Positions 23,721-37,400 of a stretch of DNA of 64,000 bases are shown here, one piece after another (positions within the stretch are counted from its first letter, which is position 1; every line of letters starts with the position of its first letter). Source of the stretch: Gavia stellata (Eukaryota; Chordata; Aves; Gaviiformes; Gaviidae); NCBI RefSeq assembly GCF_030936135.1, contig NC_082596.1, positions 14,732,155 to 14,796,154 of the forward strand, read 5' to 3'. The position numbers and the translations under genes were made by a program. The notes under the pieces were generated by a model. It was not told where the DNA came from. It saw only the letters and a program-made list of their open reading frames with translations, and made no database searches.

Positions 23721-26700
23721 GAGCTTACTTTGTACCCAAACAAGCTGCTTGGAAGGCTGTCCTTTGGTTTTGGGCTGGGGAAAAACGTTTCTTAAGCCTC
23801 AGTCATTCTGTTAACAATTCAGTTACTTGAGAGGACTATTCATCGTATTGATGGAATGACTTTTAAAAATTTAAGATAATAAAAAAGAACCGTATTAATG
23901 TACCGTCAATGGTGCATTGGTGCTTTCTATTAAGTAAGCTTGGTGTTCACGTGATAGTGGCGCTGTTGATGACAGGCTGAAATCGTAACTACGCAGCAGT
24001 TTATTTTGCTGCTGGCGTTTACTGAAAGACTACAGGGATGTTCTGGGGCAGGTTGTTCAGACTCACCTGCTGGTTACAATGCTTTCTCTATTGTTTAGAC
24101 TTAACTGAGCGGTTACAGAAGTCATAAAAAAAAAGGGCAGAAAGTTCTGCTCAAGCTTCCGCATTCAAGGAGTAAGGCCAACATGTGCCTTGCTTATCTT
24201 ATGAACGGTTATGGGAAAAAAGATAGCTTTCTTCCCTTCTACTTTAATTCTTAACTTATTGGCCCAAATAGAAAAGCTAACTGCAGGTATTTAAGCCTGT
24301 TCTTTCAGTCTGACTCGAGGTACAGCAGACCAGCCTCATGGAAATCTTAAAAAGGGGTATTCTAGAGTTTCACTCTTTTCACACAATACTGACTGTAAAT
24401 GGAATGGTCTGATGAGGAAGTTTGTATAGCAGCCTCACCTTTAGACAGACTTGGATACATATTGGAGCATATATGTTACTGGAAAAATGTGATATAAGGT
24501 GTTTGTTTAAAAAAAAAAAAGAAAATAAAGCTGATCTGATTGTGTACAGGGAAGCATACTGGTGTTTCCTAAGAGTCTTGCTCTTTAAGTGGAACTAGCA
24601 TCTCTTACGGTGCTTTATAAATCAGAACACAACTACCAAGTAAATAACTACCATGAACATCATTACAATTGGTCTTTTCCAAATAACAAAAAAAGTGCTT
24701 TCTCCTTCTGCGGAAGGTAAGTATTCCTTCTTCCCACAGGACATGGGAGCACACTGCATCCAGCTTTTCAAATCAGCTGTGCTTCCCAATGCGAAGTTGA
24801 AGTTGATCCGATTTCCATCTGCAAGACTTCTCACTGTCCTCTTACCCACGTTTAAAAGTTAATTGGAGCTTCTTTGGTTTCAGTGAAAGCAGAATCGGAG
24901 CCTAAACAAATGATGTGCTCCAGATTGATACACTATCATTGATTTGTAAATTTATCTCATTTTTCGTAAGCGTCAAACTGGCAGGTTTATAACCAGCTGT
25001 TTACTAGTGCTATTTACTACATATGGAGACTTATTACAGCACACTATTGCTGTATATACTATTACTGTAAAGTAATTGGGAATTGTATCTAAAATGGACA
25101 CTTCTGAATTCAGTGGTGACTTTGATTTTAAAGAGCAGATATTAATAATACACTAGCAAAATTTCGAGAAACATCAAGCCTGCTTGATAGAAGTGAACCC
25201 CTAGAGTAACCAGGACAAAAGTTTAAAAGCATGAGGGAAAAAACATTAAATATTTAAGTAACAAAGATAACAACCTCTTGTGAACGTATTATCAGCTACT
25301 TTTTCCACATAGGATTAGCTTTTCAGTTTGTTTTCTTCGTCAGAATTTCTATGCTTGTGTAAATAATTAGAGACATTAAAAAATAACTCCCAAGGGAGAA
25401 CGGGGGGGTTTGTGAATTTGGAAAAGCATTTGTTCCCAAGTAAAGTTCTGTTGTAGCCCAGTGATATTCATCATGCAATTGCTGTAATACTAGAATAATC
25501 ATCTCACCAAGTAATCACAACCACGTCAGTGTTGTCTCACCCCAATCTTGTGTAATTGCGTAACATGGATTATGGGTAGACCATAAATGTATATTGGTGA
25601 ATATGACTTATAACCTGACTTGCAAAAACATGAAAGCAAGCACCCAAAGTATGCATAGGGCAGACTGGATTTTTGGTTCTCCAGCCACAAAAAAGAAAAT
25701 GATTTGAAGTTCAGAAGCAAAGAGTGACATTACATTCTGTATCACATAAGTTACAACATGGTAGCTGAACTGCGGGAACTCTTAGCATGGGGTTTTTGAA
25801 CTATGACAGATGTAAGATAATTTGGTCTAGCGCTGTTACAGTAGACCAGGTCAAATTATTTTGCATGCTTTTTTGTAGGTTAAGAGCATGGACAAGGACA
25901 GTTACCACAGCTCAAATGGGACGCAGTGTTATTAAGCCATGATAATAAACTAGCTATCACTTACACTAAAAAAACCCAGCATAATAACAAAGTGCAAGTG
26001 AGACATGGGCAGCACTATGTTAGTTCAGCGCTGGGAATGATGCAAACAAACAATACATCAAAATGCTTATGTTTCCCTAACCGCTTTCCTGCTGATTATT
26101 TCAGGCCAGCCTTTGAGTCTACAGAATTAAAACAATAACCATTGGGTTCTACTTGCTCATGAAGTAAGATACTAACTATCTAAATCCAGGACTCACTTTG
26201 GAGAGGTAAAGGAGGAATGAGAAAATAATAAAAAATAATTTTAAAAACCACCTTTTTATAGAAGCCCTCTACAGATACAGGCAGATGAGTTTCTCATTAA
26301 TAAAGCTTATTAAAGATTATTAATTACTTTCTTGAAAGGGATTTTCTTTGCTCATGGCAGCAAGCTGCAAGCATTTTACAAAATGTAGAATTTCTGTACT
26401 TTTGCTTATCAACTTATGCATAATTTGTTAACTACAATTTTTTTTTTTAATTACAAGTACATACCCCCCCCCCCCCCCAAATTAAGTAGGAAATTAATCT
26501 TTTCAGTGGCTTGCTTTAGTATTTGGACAAAGGTATCAGCATTCAGGCTGAAGATACGAGAGTATAACTTAAGGCTTTTCTCTCTCTATTTGGAAGTAGA
26601 GACTTTCTTTATTCAATATTGGATGTTAAGGAAGGTTAATAACTTGATTAATTTCTTGTTTTATTGGCAAAGTATTTTAAATTTAACACATTAGAAGTGC

Positions 26701-28029
26701 AAGTGTTCGTCTATTTTAAAGTGTTTGGCTCTAAGAGTATTCATACAATTACATGAAGAAACAATTTCTGTCTTGAATGCAAAGAAATGGGAACCATACA
26801 CAATAATTAATGCGTTGGAGCAATTTCATGCATGCACTTATTAAATAATTATTTAATTATCTACCTTTATTGTGTTTATATTTCACCAAATCAGTAAAAC
26901 CCTTTAAGTTATTACCTGGACGTGATGAATGTGTGGCATTTTGCAGACAAATCTAATCCCACTCCAAAGTAGTTGTGTTGTCCTGGGCTAAGACGCACAC
27001 TGTACTCACTAGAGTCCATTGTCACAGTAAAACAGCTACACAGCTTTCCTACTGCTGCTCAGAGTGCAGTTAAAACTTAAGTCCACACCTACATATCAAA
27101 GGTCTTGTGGGTTCAGGGGAACAGTACACATTGGAACAAAGGAACAGAAGAGTTAAATGCAAGATTCTGTAGGACACAAAAAACCTCCTTAGGGCTTGGC
27201 TTTACACAAAATACAATTAAGCAAAGAATGATGTCACAAAATCAGGAAGGCTCTTCAGAGAATGAAATTTTACAGTATTAAGTCTAACTTACACATGGTT
27301 TAGTTCAATTACTTTTTCATAATACTAAATTTCATTTGTATTAGTATTGCCTAATCCATTTTTCTTCCAGAAAAATATAGCAAAGAATAACACTGCATCT
27401 CTATCAATTTTAATCGTGTTAGTTTATACGATAAATATGAAATCCTTACACTGAAAGCTGTAAAATACATTCGTTTTGGCAGAAACTCCTCATCTCAACG
27501 TAACACTAACTTAAATAATTAAACTAGTACAAGACAGGTACATGCCTGAGACTTAAGCAAACTGAGGTCAAATCTAGTATTTTACTGTGCTTGCAACTCA
27601 GGTAGAAATTACTCTTTCCATTACATTTCATCATAGCATGCCAGCTCTTTCACAGCTCTCACAATCATCATCACTGCTATCATTTTCATTTTCTCATCCC
27701 CCATGAAAAGAAATCTCTGTTATGAATAGTTTCTAAGGAGTGTTACAAAGAGTGCACATGAAATTATACCAGAAATTCAGCTTGTAGAACAATGATCCTT
27801 CCTTTAATGGGACCTTGCAGCGTTTCAGAAGACACGCTTTTTTTTTTTCCTTATACTACAACACAGATAATTGTGACTTAAATTCTAATTATGTTTGTGT
27901 TCACCTGTTCTTAATTATTCTATAAAATGACAACGGCTGACACTGTAAACAGTTGTTTATACAACAGCAAGTAGTAATAAATAGAATAGAGGTCTTCACA
28001 CAAAAAGGTAAAACAAAGTAGTTTTGTTA
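23721..28029. other. convergent intergenic gap SNTB1/MTBP
   Basis: AT-rich, no coding sequence or CR1 copy recognised. Contains a poly(A) tract followed by AATAAA near 24.52 kb (possible distal SNTB1 end), an AT palindrome TTAAATAATTATTTAA near 26.84 kb, and the C15 run. Both flanking genes end into it. Confidence 0.6.
26464..26478 (+). repeat. 15-base C homopolymer
   Basis: C15 following a T-rich run near 26.44 kb, in the gap between SNTB1 and MTBP. Confidence 0.9.
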
Positions 28030-28390
28030 TTAAAATTAAATCTGGTGGGTTTTTTATTCACATAAAAACAAACATACGGGTTGAAAAACATACAAAGCTT
28101 TATCAAACCAAGTCAAGCTATATTCCTTTTAACAATGAAACATAATAAATATTCATAAAAAATAAAACCTTTTTTCATTTGCATTTTTAAAAAAGTAAAA
28201 CTTTCAGTATAAAAAGTTTCAAAACATGTTACTGTGCTTTAGAACTGAGTCTATATAATTACACTGCCCAAAGTCATTCCGGTGTGTAGGGGGGTGTGTG
28301 TGTGTTAAGCAGCATAATGCTTTCCTTACAATCAGAAGTGCTCTGTCTCCACAGTTTCTGGAAGGTGTGACTAGCATCCATTCAGTACCT
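28030..28390 (-). other. MTBP: probable MTBP 3' untranslated region
   Basis: AT-rich sequence after the MTBP stop, ending near the first minus-strand AATAAA. It includes a short CA/TG stretch near 28290. No coding potential continuing MTBP is seen. End position is inferred from the signal only. Confidence 0.6.
28053..28058 (-). terminator. MTBP: candidate MTBP poly(A) signal AATAAA
   Basis: The first minus-strand AATAAA downstream of the MTBP stop, about 335 nt past it. TTTTTGTGTG follows some 50 bases further in the gene sense as a plausible downstream element. Confidence 0.55.
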
Positions 28391-28426
28391 CTACTTGCCA
28401 GTCTTCTCCAAAACCCATTCAATCAC
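28391..28426 (-). CDS. MTBP: MTBP exon 22, terminal coding exon
   Basis: 36 nt, residues 873-883 plus TAG at 28393-28391: [11 protein letters not shown]. Acceptor ATTTTCCCAG. Ends one residue shorter than my recollection of the human terminus. Confidence 0.93.
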   Translation of the reverse strand: MIEWVLEKTGK

Positions 28427-31400
28427 CTGGGAAAATAAATGAGAAACAAACAATTTACATGACTCCAGTTCTTGAAAGCAACTTAAGAACATCTCATGCA
28501 CTTTACCAATTCTTTATCACCACCTGTGTGGTGTTTACTAAACAGGATTTAAAAGTAATCCATTCAAAAGGAGTTTTTAATAAACTTAGAGGATACAGTG
28601 TTACCCAAGAATTGTATTTAATTTTACAGAATCCCTTGTCTTTAGAAAAAGGCATTTTTAGATCCCCTGAATTGAGCTACTTCACCCCACTCTCTCCATG
28701 TACTAGCAACAAGGTGCACACACAATGCTAAACAGCTAGTGTTTCCAGCACAAAAAATTCCTAAAGCTGTAAAAGAAAGGGTAAAGAATAATTTGTACAC
28801 TGCTGCATCTGCCACCATTATTACCACTGTTTCCCAAACAGGGTAGTTGTTCAGACAACTGACTAGTCCTGGGCAATTATATTTTTTATAAGGTAGTTTC
28901 AAAGTATTCTCTAACACAGGGAGAGGTGGCCAGCTTAAGAGATGCCCAATTTTAATGCCTCTGCCAAGAGCAAACATACATAAACCTACCAACTGACCTC
29001 CCCAGACAAAGATGAGGGTGAGAAACAGTGTATCAGCCCAACACCCCAGTTCAACACCAAACATGACAACCCAAGTAATTTTTGAAACCTTACGATCTGT
29101 AGGAAGCAAGTCACAAGGGAACACAGTACAGAACATAATACTGCTCTCGTAGAATAAATTTTGTGGAGATCTAGCAGTTTTCCTTGAGAGTTTTTGTTTG
29201 CTTATTTGACTGCCCCAGTCCAAATCCTTCCATTTAATTTATGATTTTGAAAACTCTGCTGTAAATATGCACGATACTTTTTTCTTTTTTCTTTTTTTTT
29301 TAAAAAATCATGGAGTCACTTCAGCATGTTTTTCAGAATTTAAATCTTTAAATTACTTAATTTCTGGAGGACAGGAGTATTTACTCCTGTCACTTGCTCT
29401 GTGCTACTGTTCACGTAAGTACCACCTTACACACAAATAAGCTCATCTGATATCCCTCGTGCTTACAGTTATTCCCAAGCTTAAAATTACTAAATTTCAT
29501 TGCTTCTTTTAAGAAATTTATTTCCTTTTTTAGATCCCTTTATTGCTTCCTAACCTTTGAAAAGAAATGTTTCCTTCAACACAAAGAAAGAATAATTCCC
29601 TAATGATCCAGGCTTCTCTCAAATGAAGAAAAATCTCATCTCTCCTTTTTTTTTTTTTTCCACTGATGTGGAAACATTTATTGCCTTTTTTTCCGTTTCT
29701 TACTATGGCACTTCATATTGGCAGCTATAACTAGAATACCATCTAAAACCTGAATATATGCAACTAGAAATTTTGCCATGGGACTACTGATTGAGAGAAA
29801 GTTTTTATGAGATCAGAAGGTGAAATGAGACCCAAAGCCATAGGAATGCATCTTTTTATCTTTAAAGCTGTGGACTAAACCATTCTACAGCTAAGCTGCC
29901 ACAGCTACATTTAGCCTTGGCTAGTTACAGGAACAAATAAACAATGGTCTTACCTGTTTAGCATTGTTATTTGCTGTTTTCTTCATTTCATCAAGAAGTC
30001 CTCTAGAAGTTTTAAGATCCTAAATATGGAACACAAAGCCACAGAAATTAGCAAACTCATATAATCCAAATTAGACTAAGTGTAAGATTCCTAATAACCA
30101 GGGGGGGTGTTACCCTTTTATCACCTTGTTCAGAACCACAGAAGAATTATTTGACTTCATTTGGTTTTTTGTTGTTTTTTTTAAATGAAATACTCTAAAT
30201 CTACTATTCTAATGGGTTGTAGCTTTCCCTACAGCAGTCCAAACCTGTATACAATTGAGTCACATTTTTTCTAACCTTCTGCACACTTCCAGAAACGTTT
30301 TTTTTTTTCTTAAATGATATTCAAAGTTCTTATAGTTTTGATTGAAAACTTATTTTCTATATAAACATGAAAATCAGCTGTGTGCTTAGATTGCAATACA
30401 GAGTTCTGGCACAGAACAGCAAAGAGGACACGGAGAAAGAAAATCAGTGCAAGAAAGGAAAAACCTAGAACGCCCTGTCTGTTTTGCAGTCCAATTAGCC
30501 CAATCTAATCCACTGTTTTAAACAAAGCAAACACATAGCTTTGCCTAAAAAGAAAATTCATTTACCACTTGTCTCTAAAGGAAAATGATACCTATGATAT
30601 CATGCTTCTGAAGCATGCAGCACAGAAGAGGATTCAAAGGGCTCCTACAGACTTGGGGCTGCAAGACAGTTCAGGAGAACAAAATCCCACTACACCTCTC
30701 TCTAGATGGGCTTTTCAAAGGACAGGATCACTGCAGTACTCTTCCTTTTGCTATTCTACTTGGAATGGAACCGTGAACCCATCTGATTTGCCCTACTCAC
30801 TCATCCCTACATGCAGCTCTTTCTGCTTTTGGATTAGAAGATCTTCCTTCAGGGCATATTTCAGGGAGATTTTGGGAGTGCTTACAGAATGACTGCGCAA
30901 CTGTGTTCTAATTACTTAAGAAGTTGGTGCTCATCAGCAAGATGTTCTAATTGTCTGTGTAAGCATCCAGCCCTCTTCAACTGCAACTTCATTTAGTTTA
31001 AATCACCTTTACTGAAGTTGACTAAGCTGAGTTAGTTCACAAAACAGTGGTAGCCTAAACGCATGCAAATGAACAGAAAGAGCAGCTCAGCTTGTGAGCA
31101 ATAGTTTTTAAACACGCTGTGCTGTAACTCTATTTTGTGCCCAGACTAAGTAACATGGGCTCAAGCATTGACTCACAAAGTCTCCTAGGTATTGTGGAAA
31201 GAATTCTCATCTCCTAAAAACGAGGTTGATGCAATTCTACATGGGGCTGCCAAGTCAGTATGTGTTAAGATAGTTGTGCACATTTGTAATGGATGTACAA
31301 GGACTTCTGTGGGCGTGTCAGGGAACTAGAATTTCTGAGTCGGTTGTGTAAGCTACCTAGTGAGCCGATAGCCTCAGAACAAGGGCGAAGGTGAGCTGTC

Positions 31401-34400
31401 ACAGCTATGGCTGGGAGATAGCTACAACAGCTTAGGAAGCAATATAGTATAAGCATGACCTTATCTAACAGACCACTGCTTTAACATGTTATCTCACATA
31501 AAAGACTACTGCTTTATAAGGTTTAAAAACAAATAAACAACCACCAAAATATACTGTAAAACTAGGTTCTGCATTTGACAAGTCCAAAGGTTTATCCACA
31601 CACTCTACACACTACTAATGCACCACTAGGAAATATTAGCTTAATCAAGCCTGAATATCCCACAGTTCATCTCAAGTTTTATTCAGGAATAGATTCACTT
31701 AACTAAGAACAAACAACTGTACGAGCATGTCTTCTAGTTACCTTTAAGTAGAACTTTGATATCTCAAACAGACGCTGGCTGCATGATGCAAAGCACTTGT
31801 GATCCTCTGCAATTCCATGTTTTTGAAGAGTCTTAGCAACCACCTCCTTCAGCATCTTGGAAACAACAGAAACACACTCAAAAGTTCATCCCAGTTATTG
31901 GTATAAAAAATTGTCCAAGGGAAAGTTAAAAAAAAAAAAAAAGAACACCTGAACTTTTTTGCACTTCCATTGGCCAAATGCTGTCAAACCACTGACCAAA
32001 TTTGGGCAGAGTTATTTAACATCTATTTCCACGCTTACATGTCAAAGCAATATAATCAGTGAATATTCACATGGGGCTTGGAAGACAGAAAAAAATTGAT
32101 AATGGCTTGAGTTTTCTCTTCTCCAAAATACTACATATGTATGTGTATATATATAAAAATATAACTTTTCTTTATATTGATATTCCCTTGTTTGACACAT
32201 CCATATATTAAAAAAAAAAAAAAATCAGACACTACAGTCAGTTTAGAAAATTTACTCTGACATTCTTTATATTTACAAATGTTTAAACTTTGCTGTAGGT
32301 CTGAGTAAGTCACACCAATTTATGCTTACTTCGGTCATCCCAACTTGCCCTTGATAGTATGCCATCAACATTCAGGCAGTGTCCTCTCCAGCACCCTGAG
32401 ATTAATTTAAAATTAGTATCACCAAGCCAGAAACAGTTTTGTGTATTGTATTTTAAAAGTGGCATTCCTAATATATATAGCTATTAATTAAACATTATTG
32501 CACCAAAGTATTTAAGTGTTATCTCAATTAGTGGACTTGAAAGCTATTGAAATATCTTTTTATTCTCAGAACAGTCTGTTCCTCCACAATGGCTTTGCCC
32601 CTTCCAGCACAGATATTTCTTTGGTGCCTTTAGGTTTTATATTAATTTTCTACATTTCGTAACTCCTATTCATTGATATCCCTTCCCACCTTTTTTATTT
32701 CTAGTTGTTATCTCTCTCAGCCTTAAATCCCTGGGCATGGTATAATAGTCCTTACACACTTTTTCACTCCTTGCTTCTGCAGCACTCTCCTCAGTGCCTT
32801 CAGGATTCACGTACACAAGTGAACAGAATGAAATTTAGTAATAACAAATAGAGATGAAGACAGTTCACTTTGAGTTAAAAAATTTCAAAAAAATCAAGTC
32901 ACATGAAAAGAAGTTAAGCAGATGCTTTTTCACTAAGCAAACAACATAGACCTTTACCCGTGTATGTTTCTGGGATCTCGATTCCTTAGCCGGCTTTGAA
33001 GTCTCAGATTCCGTTGCACTTATGCGACTTGCTGAGCCAACCTTGGCTACTTTGTGGGGTTGACCAGGCTGTTTCAATGGCACTGAAGCTAAAGAAACTG
33101 ATCTTTCAGAGCACTTCCTCGTTACAGCAACTGTATAGTGACTCCCACTACTTCCACTTGCCTGAGAGAGGAGGGAATCTGTACTCTCAGAATTGGTTAG
33201 CCTGGGGGGGGGGGGGGAAGATAAAAAGAACTTTTAGATTTTATATTGACTCTTTTGGTGCCTTTGTTTCCGCCATAGAGGCTGCTTTTAAGAGTATTAA
33301 GTACTGTACATTCTTGCAAACAGCATATGAAAACAGCAGACAGTATTCTATTATGTAACATTTTTTGTATTAGAACACTTTATTGACTGATTTGGTCTCT
33401 GATACATAGACCCATTGCACCTCTGATTAAAAAAGTCTAGAAACGAAATGAAGAAATGAGATAACTAAGAAGAGAAACTCTTTGGAAGAATGGGTAGTTT
33501 TGCATATGGACACTTCATCTAGATAGCTAGGAAGAGCAGAGTTTGCTGGCCTCCAGTCTCAGGCTAAGACAAAACTTCTTGAAAATATCTGATTTCTTTT
33601 GGCCCTACAGGAATGCCACAACTCATCATTAACTATGGGAAGTTGGGCATTACAATTCTACTGGAATGTTGTAATGCTCGATCCTTCAACTCTAAGAGAG
33701 TTAGTAATTCTGAAACTCCAATATATGAAGTGCTAAGTACAATCGCATCTTCTGTTCTAACTATTCAATAAGCTGCAAAAGATATGGTTATTCCTAAAAC
33801 CATACCTCTGTTAAAGGCTTACTGCGATTAGACTGCAAAGGGTATCAAACTGGAAAGAAGAAAAAGTGAAGTATTACAGTAAAAAGTGAATTCAGAAGTA
33901 GTGTTACGTAGCAGTTATTTTTTATTGACACAAAGAGTTTGCACCTTCAGAGTGAGGACAAGGTACAAAGGGAAGTCTTAAAAACTAGTTTGAATTTTGG
34001 TAGGTCGTCTTATATAAGCAGTCCTTCGGTTAGGAATTCAGTTATTCTGTTTGTACAGTACTTGGCTTTCCAAACCTTTAGTTGTTTATTTGTACTGCAA
34101 CAGCACTGACAGTTTCGGTCCTAGATGAGGCTATCTGTCATCTTTTCAAAGGCATTTGAGAATTTGAAAGAAATAAGCCCAAATCTCTTAAATAAAAGGT
34201 GCCTGTGCTGCATGGTTTTGATTAATGTAATGCTACCAATGAGAGGTCATGCTTGAGAAAAAAAAATGAACCTACAGAAGACGATTAAACAACTAGAACA
34301 TTTGTCTAGATAGCTCCACTAAAAACATTTTGAGATGAAAGAAAAGATGCATTTCATAAGAGACTGCTGAAATATTTCATGCTAAAGATTTATTTTATTC

Positions 34401-37400
34401 AGTGCATTACCTTTTCTTGGGATAAAAGCAATCCAAGTCTTTTGATCTGCGTTTTAGCCTTGATGCCTCTGTTTTGAATTCACTTTGTAAAGACTCTCCA
34501 TCAGGGACACTTCCAGGCTCTGACAAGACTGCAGGAGATGGGAGAGGGCTCAAGACAACTGGCACAGGGCAGCACTCTTTAGTGCAAGTAGTCTGAGTTT
34601 CATAGCGAATAAGACGAGTTTGAAGTTCAGCATATCCCACATCTCTCTCCAAGGCTCTTCTGTTATCTAGACAATATCTAAAATTGAAATTGGTGAGAAA
34701 TCTGTGAGAGAAAGTCTCTGTTTTATTACAATCAGGAAAAAAAAAACCAGAACAATTTATTTTTGACTATCATACAATCTCCAAAACTTCTTTTGTTTGG
34801 ACTGCTATATTGTTCTGAAAGATACCTTAAAACACCCCAGAAAATTAACACATGACTGATGGATTTAGCTATATTTAAGTCTAACTCCAACAAAGAAGCC
34901 AAACCATATACTATTTGTAAGGCTTTACCCCCCTGTGGTATTACAAATAAGATTTCCGTGGACATCAGCAGAATTTTTTCCTTGAACAGTAAGTGATGGA
35001 TTAGGATGCTGAAATGGATTTTTTGCTCCTTATAGCCACCCCTGCGTTACATTTGTATCATCAGTCTCTCTATTTTAGATCTTACTGTTTTCCATATTCA
35101 GTCCATACTTAACAGATGTTAACATGCTAACCGGTGTGACACTCCAATACAACAGCCATGAGGATAGCTCTGAACCCAAATACATGATGAACCCAGCACA
35201 CCATAATGGATACAGTATCTTCAGACCTCAGACTTTGCAAGCATCCACCAAAACTTTGAGACCCAGAGCATATCATATATATATAAAATGATACGCTCTA
35301 ATATGATAATATGATCATATAATATGCCTCCATTTCTTTCTGGAAGAACGCAACTTTCCTAGTCAAAAAAAACCAAACCAAACCATAAAAACAACCAAGA
35401 TTTCTTCAGTGCATATGCCATAAGAGAATCCCATAGGAAATGCCTGAAGAAAACATCCCAAAGTACAATATATGTAATTTGTGAGTTACAAGTACTTCAG
35501 GAATCCCAAAATGCAAGGTTGTACCAAAAACTAGGTTGCTGTGAGATTGTATTAATTGAGCTTAAGTATGAGGAAGATTATAGAATCATAGAATGGTTTG
35601 GGTTGGAAGGGACCTTTAAAGGTCATCTAGTCCAACCCCCCTGCAGCGAGCAGGGACATCTTCTGCTACATCAGGTTGCTCAGAGCCCCATCCAGCCTGA
35701 CCTTGAATGTTTCCAGGGGTAGGGCATCTACCACCAATCTGGGCAACCTGATCCAGTGTTTCACCACCCTCATTGTAAAGAATTTCTTCCTTATACCTAG
35801 TCTGAATCTACCTTCTTTCCGTTTAAAACCATTACCCTTTGTCTTATCGCTACAGGCTCTGTTAAAAAGTCTGTCCCCATCTTTCTTATAAACCCCCTTT
35901 AAGTATTGAAAGGAATTTAAGTATTAAGAGATAGGGCATGGTGTTTTAAATGCTATTTAGTATAGACTTTTTGCTAACTGCACTCTTCAGAAATGTAACC
36001 TTTAGCTTTGGCCGAGATAAGCACTGCTGTATGAGAGATTCACATTTTTTAAATGCTAAAAATACAAAAGTGTCACTGAACAAGCACAAGCTTCCCAGCT
36101 TCCTATTCATTACAAAGAATAAGTGGTTTAATCAACCAAATCAAAAGAAGAAGCTGTATTAAATATGGTGGAGCCGAAAGAGAACAAATGAACAGCGCTA
36201 ACTCAGTGAAACATACTCATGAGATTACAACAATACAAAATGCATCTTAACTAACTTTTCTCTTGTGTAAATGATTTCCAAGATTCCTTGCAAAAGACCA
36301 ATGTTTCATTGCCCAGTAACTTCCATTACCTCTACTGCAGGGAAAGACAACAGTATTATCCAATATCATTCCATCCTTTTCTTAACAAGTATTCTGAACA
36401 ATGTGAGCTATCTCTCAGCCCACCCTCCAAACTACTTAGCAATGTTTCCTACTCTTAAGAACTCTAGAGATATTCTTTACTTTTATCTCTTAACACGGAC
36501 TTATGTTAAATCGCTAGATCTGATTTTTCCTCTTTCTTCAGAGTATTTTCATATTCAGAGGAAAATTAACTTTTCTAATAACAGACCACTGAATTCATTT
36601 CTTCAGCTGAGTAAGACTTTCCACTAGAAATAAATTCATTATCTGATAAGAGTAAGTTCTCTTAACTTACAAATTTCAAGGTATTTAATTTTCCTTATTT
36701 ATATTCTCAGTCCCCTGAGTAATCACATCCCCTACAAAGATAAAAATGTTTTTATCTTTAGAAGTTAAATTGCCATTTTACTCACTCTGCTTTAACGGCA
36801 ATTACTTTCTCTTTGCAACATAGGATTCAAGTGTTTGGCACAGGTTCATTACACCAGAAATTTGATTTAATCATAACTGCTACTCCTGGATTTGTTGACA
36901 AGACTTTACTTCCGAATATAAATACAGCAGCGATGCAGATGGAAACTACAATCACAACTGCATGGTACAAAACACATGTACTCCAAAAGACCATATGCTT
37001 CCTACGATGCTCTTGCTACAATATATTCTGGTTCTACAGCTCTAGGTTCTTCCTTTTCAGGCTAGTTTCTACCATCTCACTCTACTGCTTCCTCCCTTAT
37101 TGCTAGCATGTTCCACTTGTAACATCAATATGCTAGGGTCTCCCTCCTCTCCACAATATCCAGGCCTCCCTGTGGTCTCTACCTGTCATATTTTGCTATG
37201 AGAAGAGGCAGCACAAGCTGTGCTTTGCCTAATTTGAATCCCCCTGCACACTCCCTGCTGAGGTCAGGCAGGTCAGCAAGCTACTACATACCAACAGACA
37301 ACGGCCAAGTGCTTTCTTCCCACACCTGAGAGGACAAATTTGCATTTCTCCTATCTACCCAGTTGCCTCTCTGTGCCTGTTGTTACAAATCTAAAAAGGC

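Larger units (their letters stand above)
28427..34410. other. MTBP: MTBP introns 21 to 18
   Basis: Non-exonic parts: 28427-29953, 30020-31741, 31856-32957, 33202-34410. AT-rich, several A or T runs, no recognised transposon. A 193-codon minus-strand open frame (28642-29223) sits in intron 21 without recognised homology. Confidence 0.8.

Noticed and set aside
35274-35330. ATATATAT / TATGATAATATGATCATATAATATG patch as a regulatory palindrome
   Set aside because: Simple AT-rich low-complexity sequence in an intron; no defined inverted repeat with unique arms.
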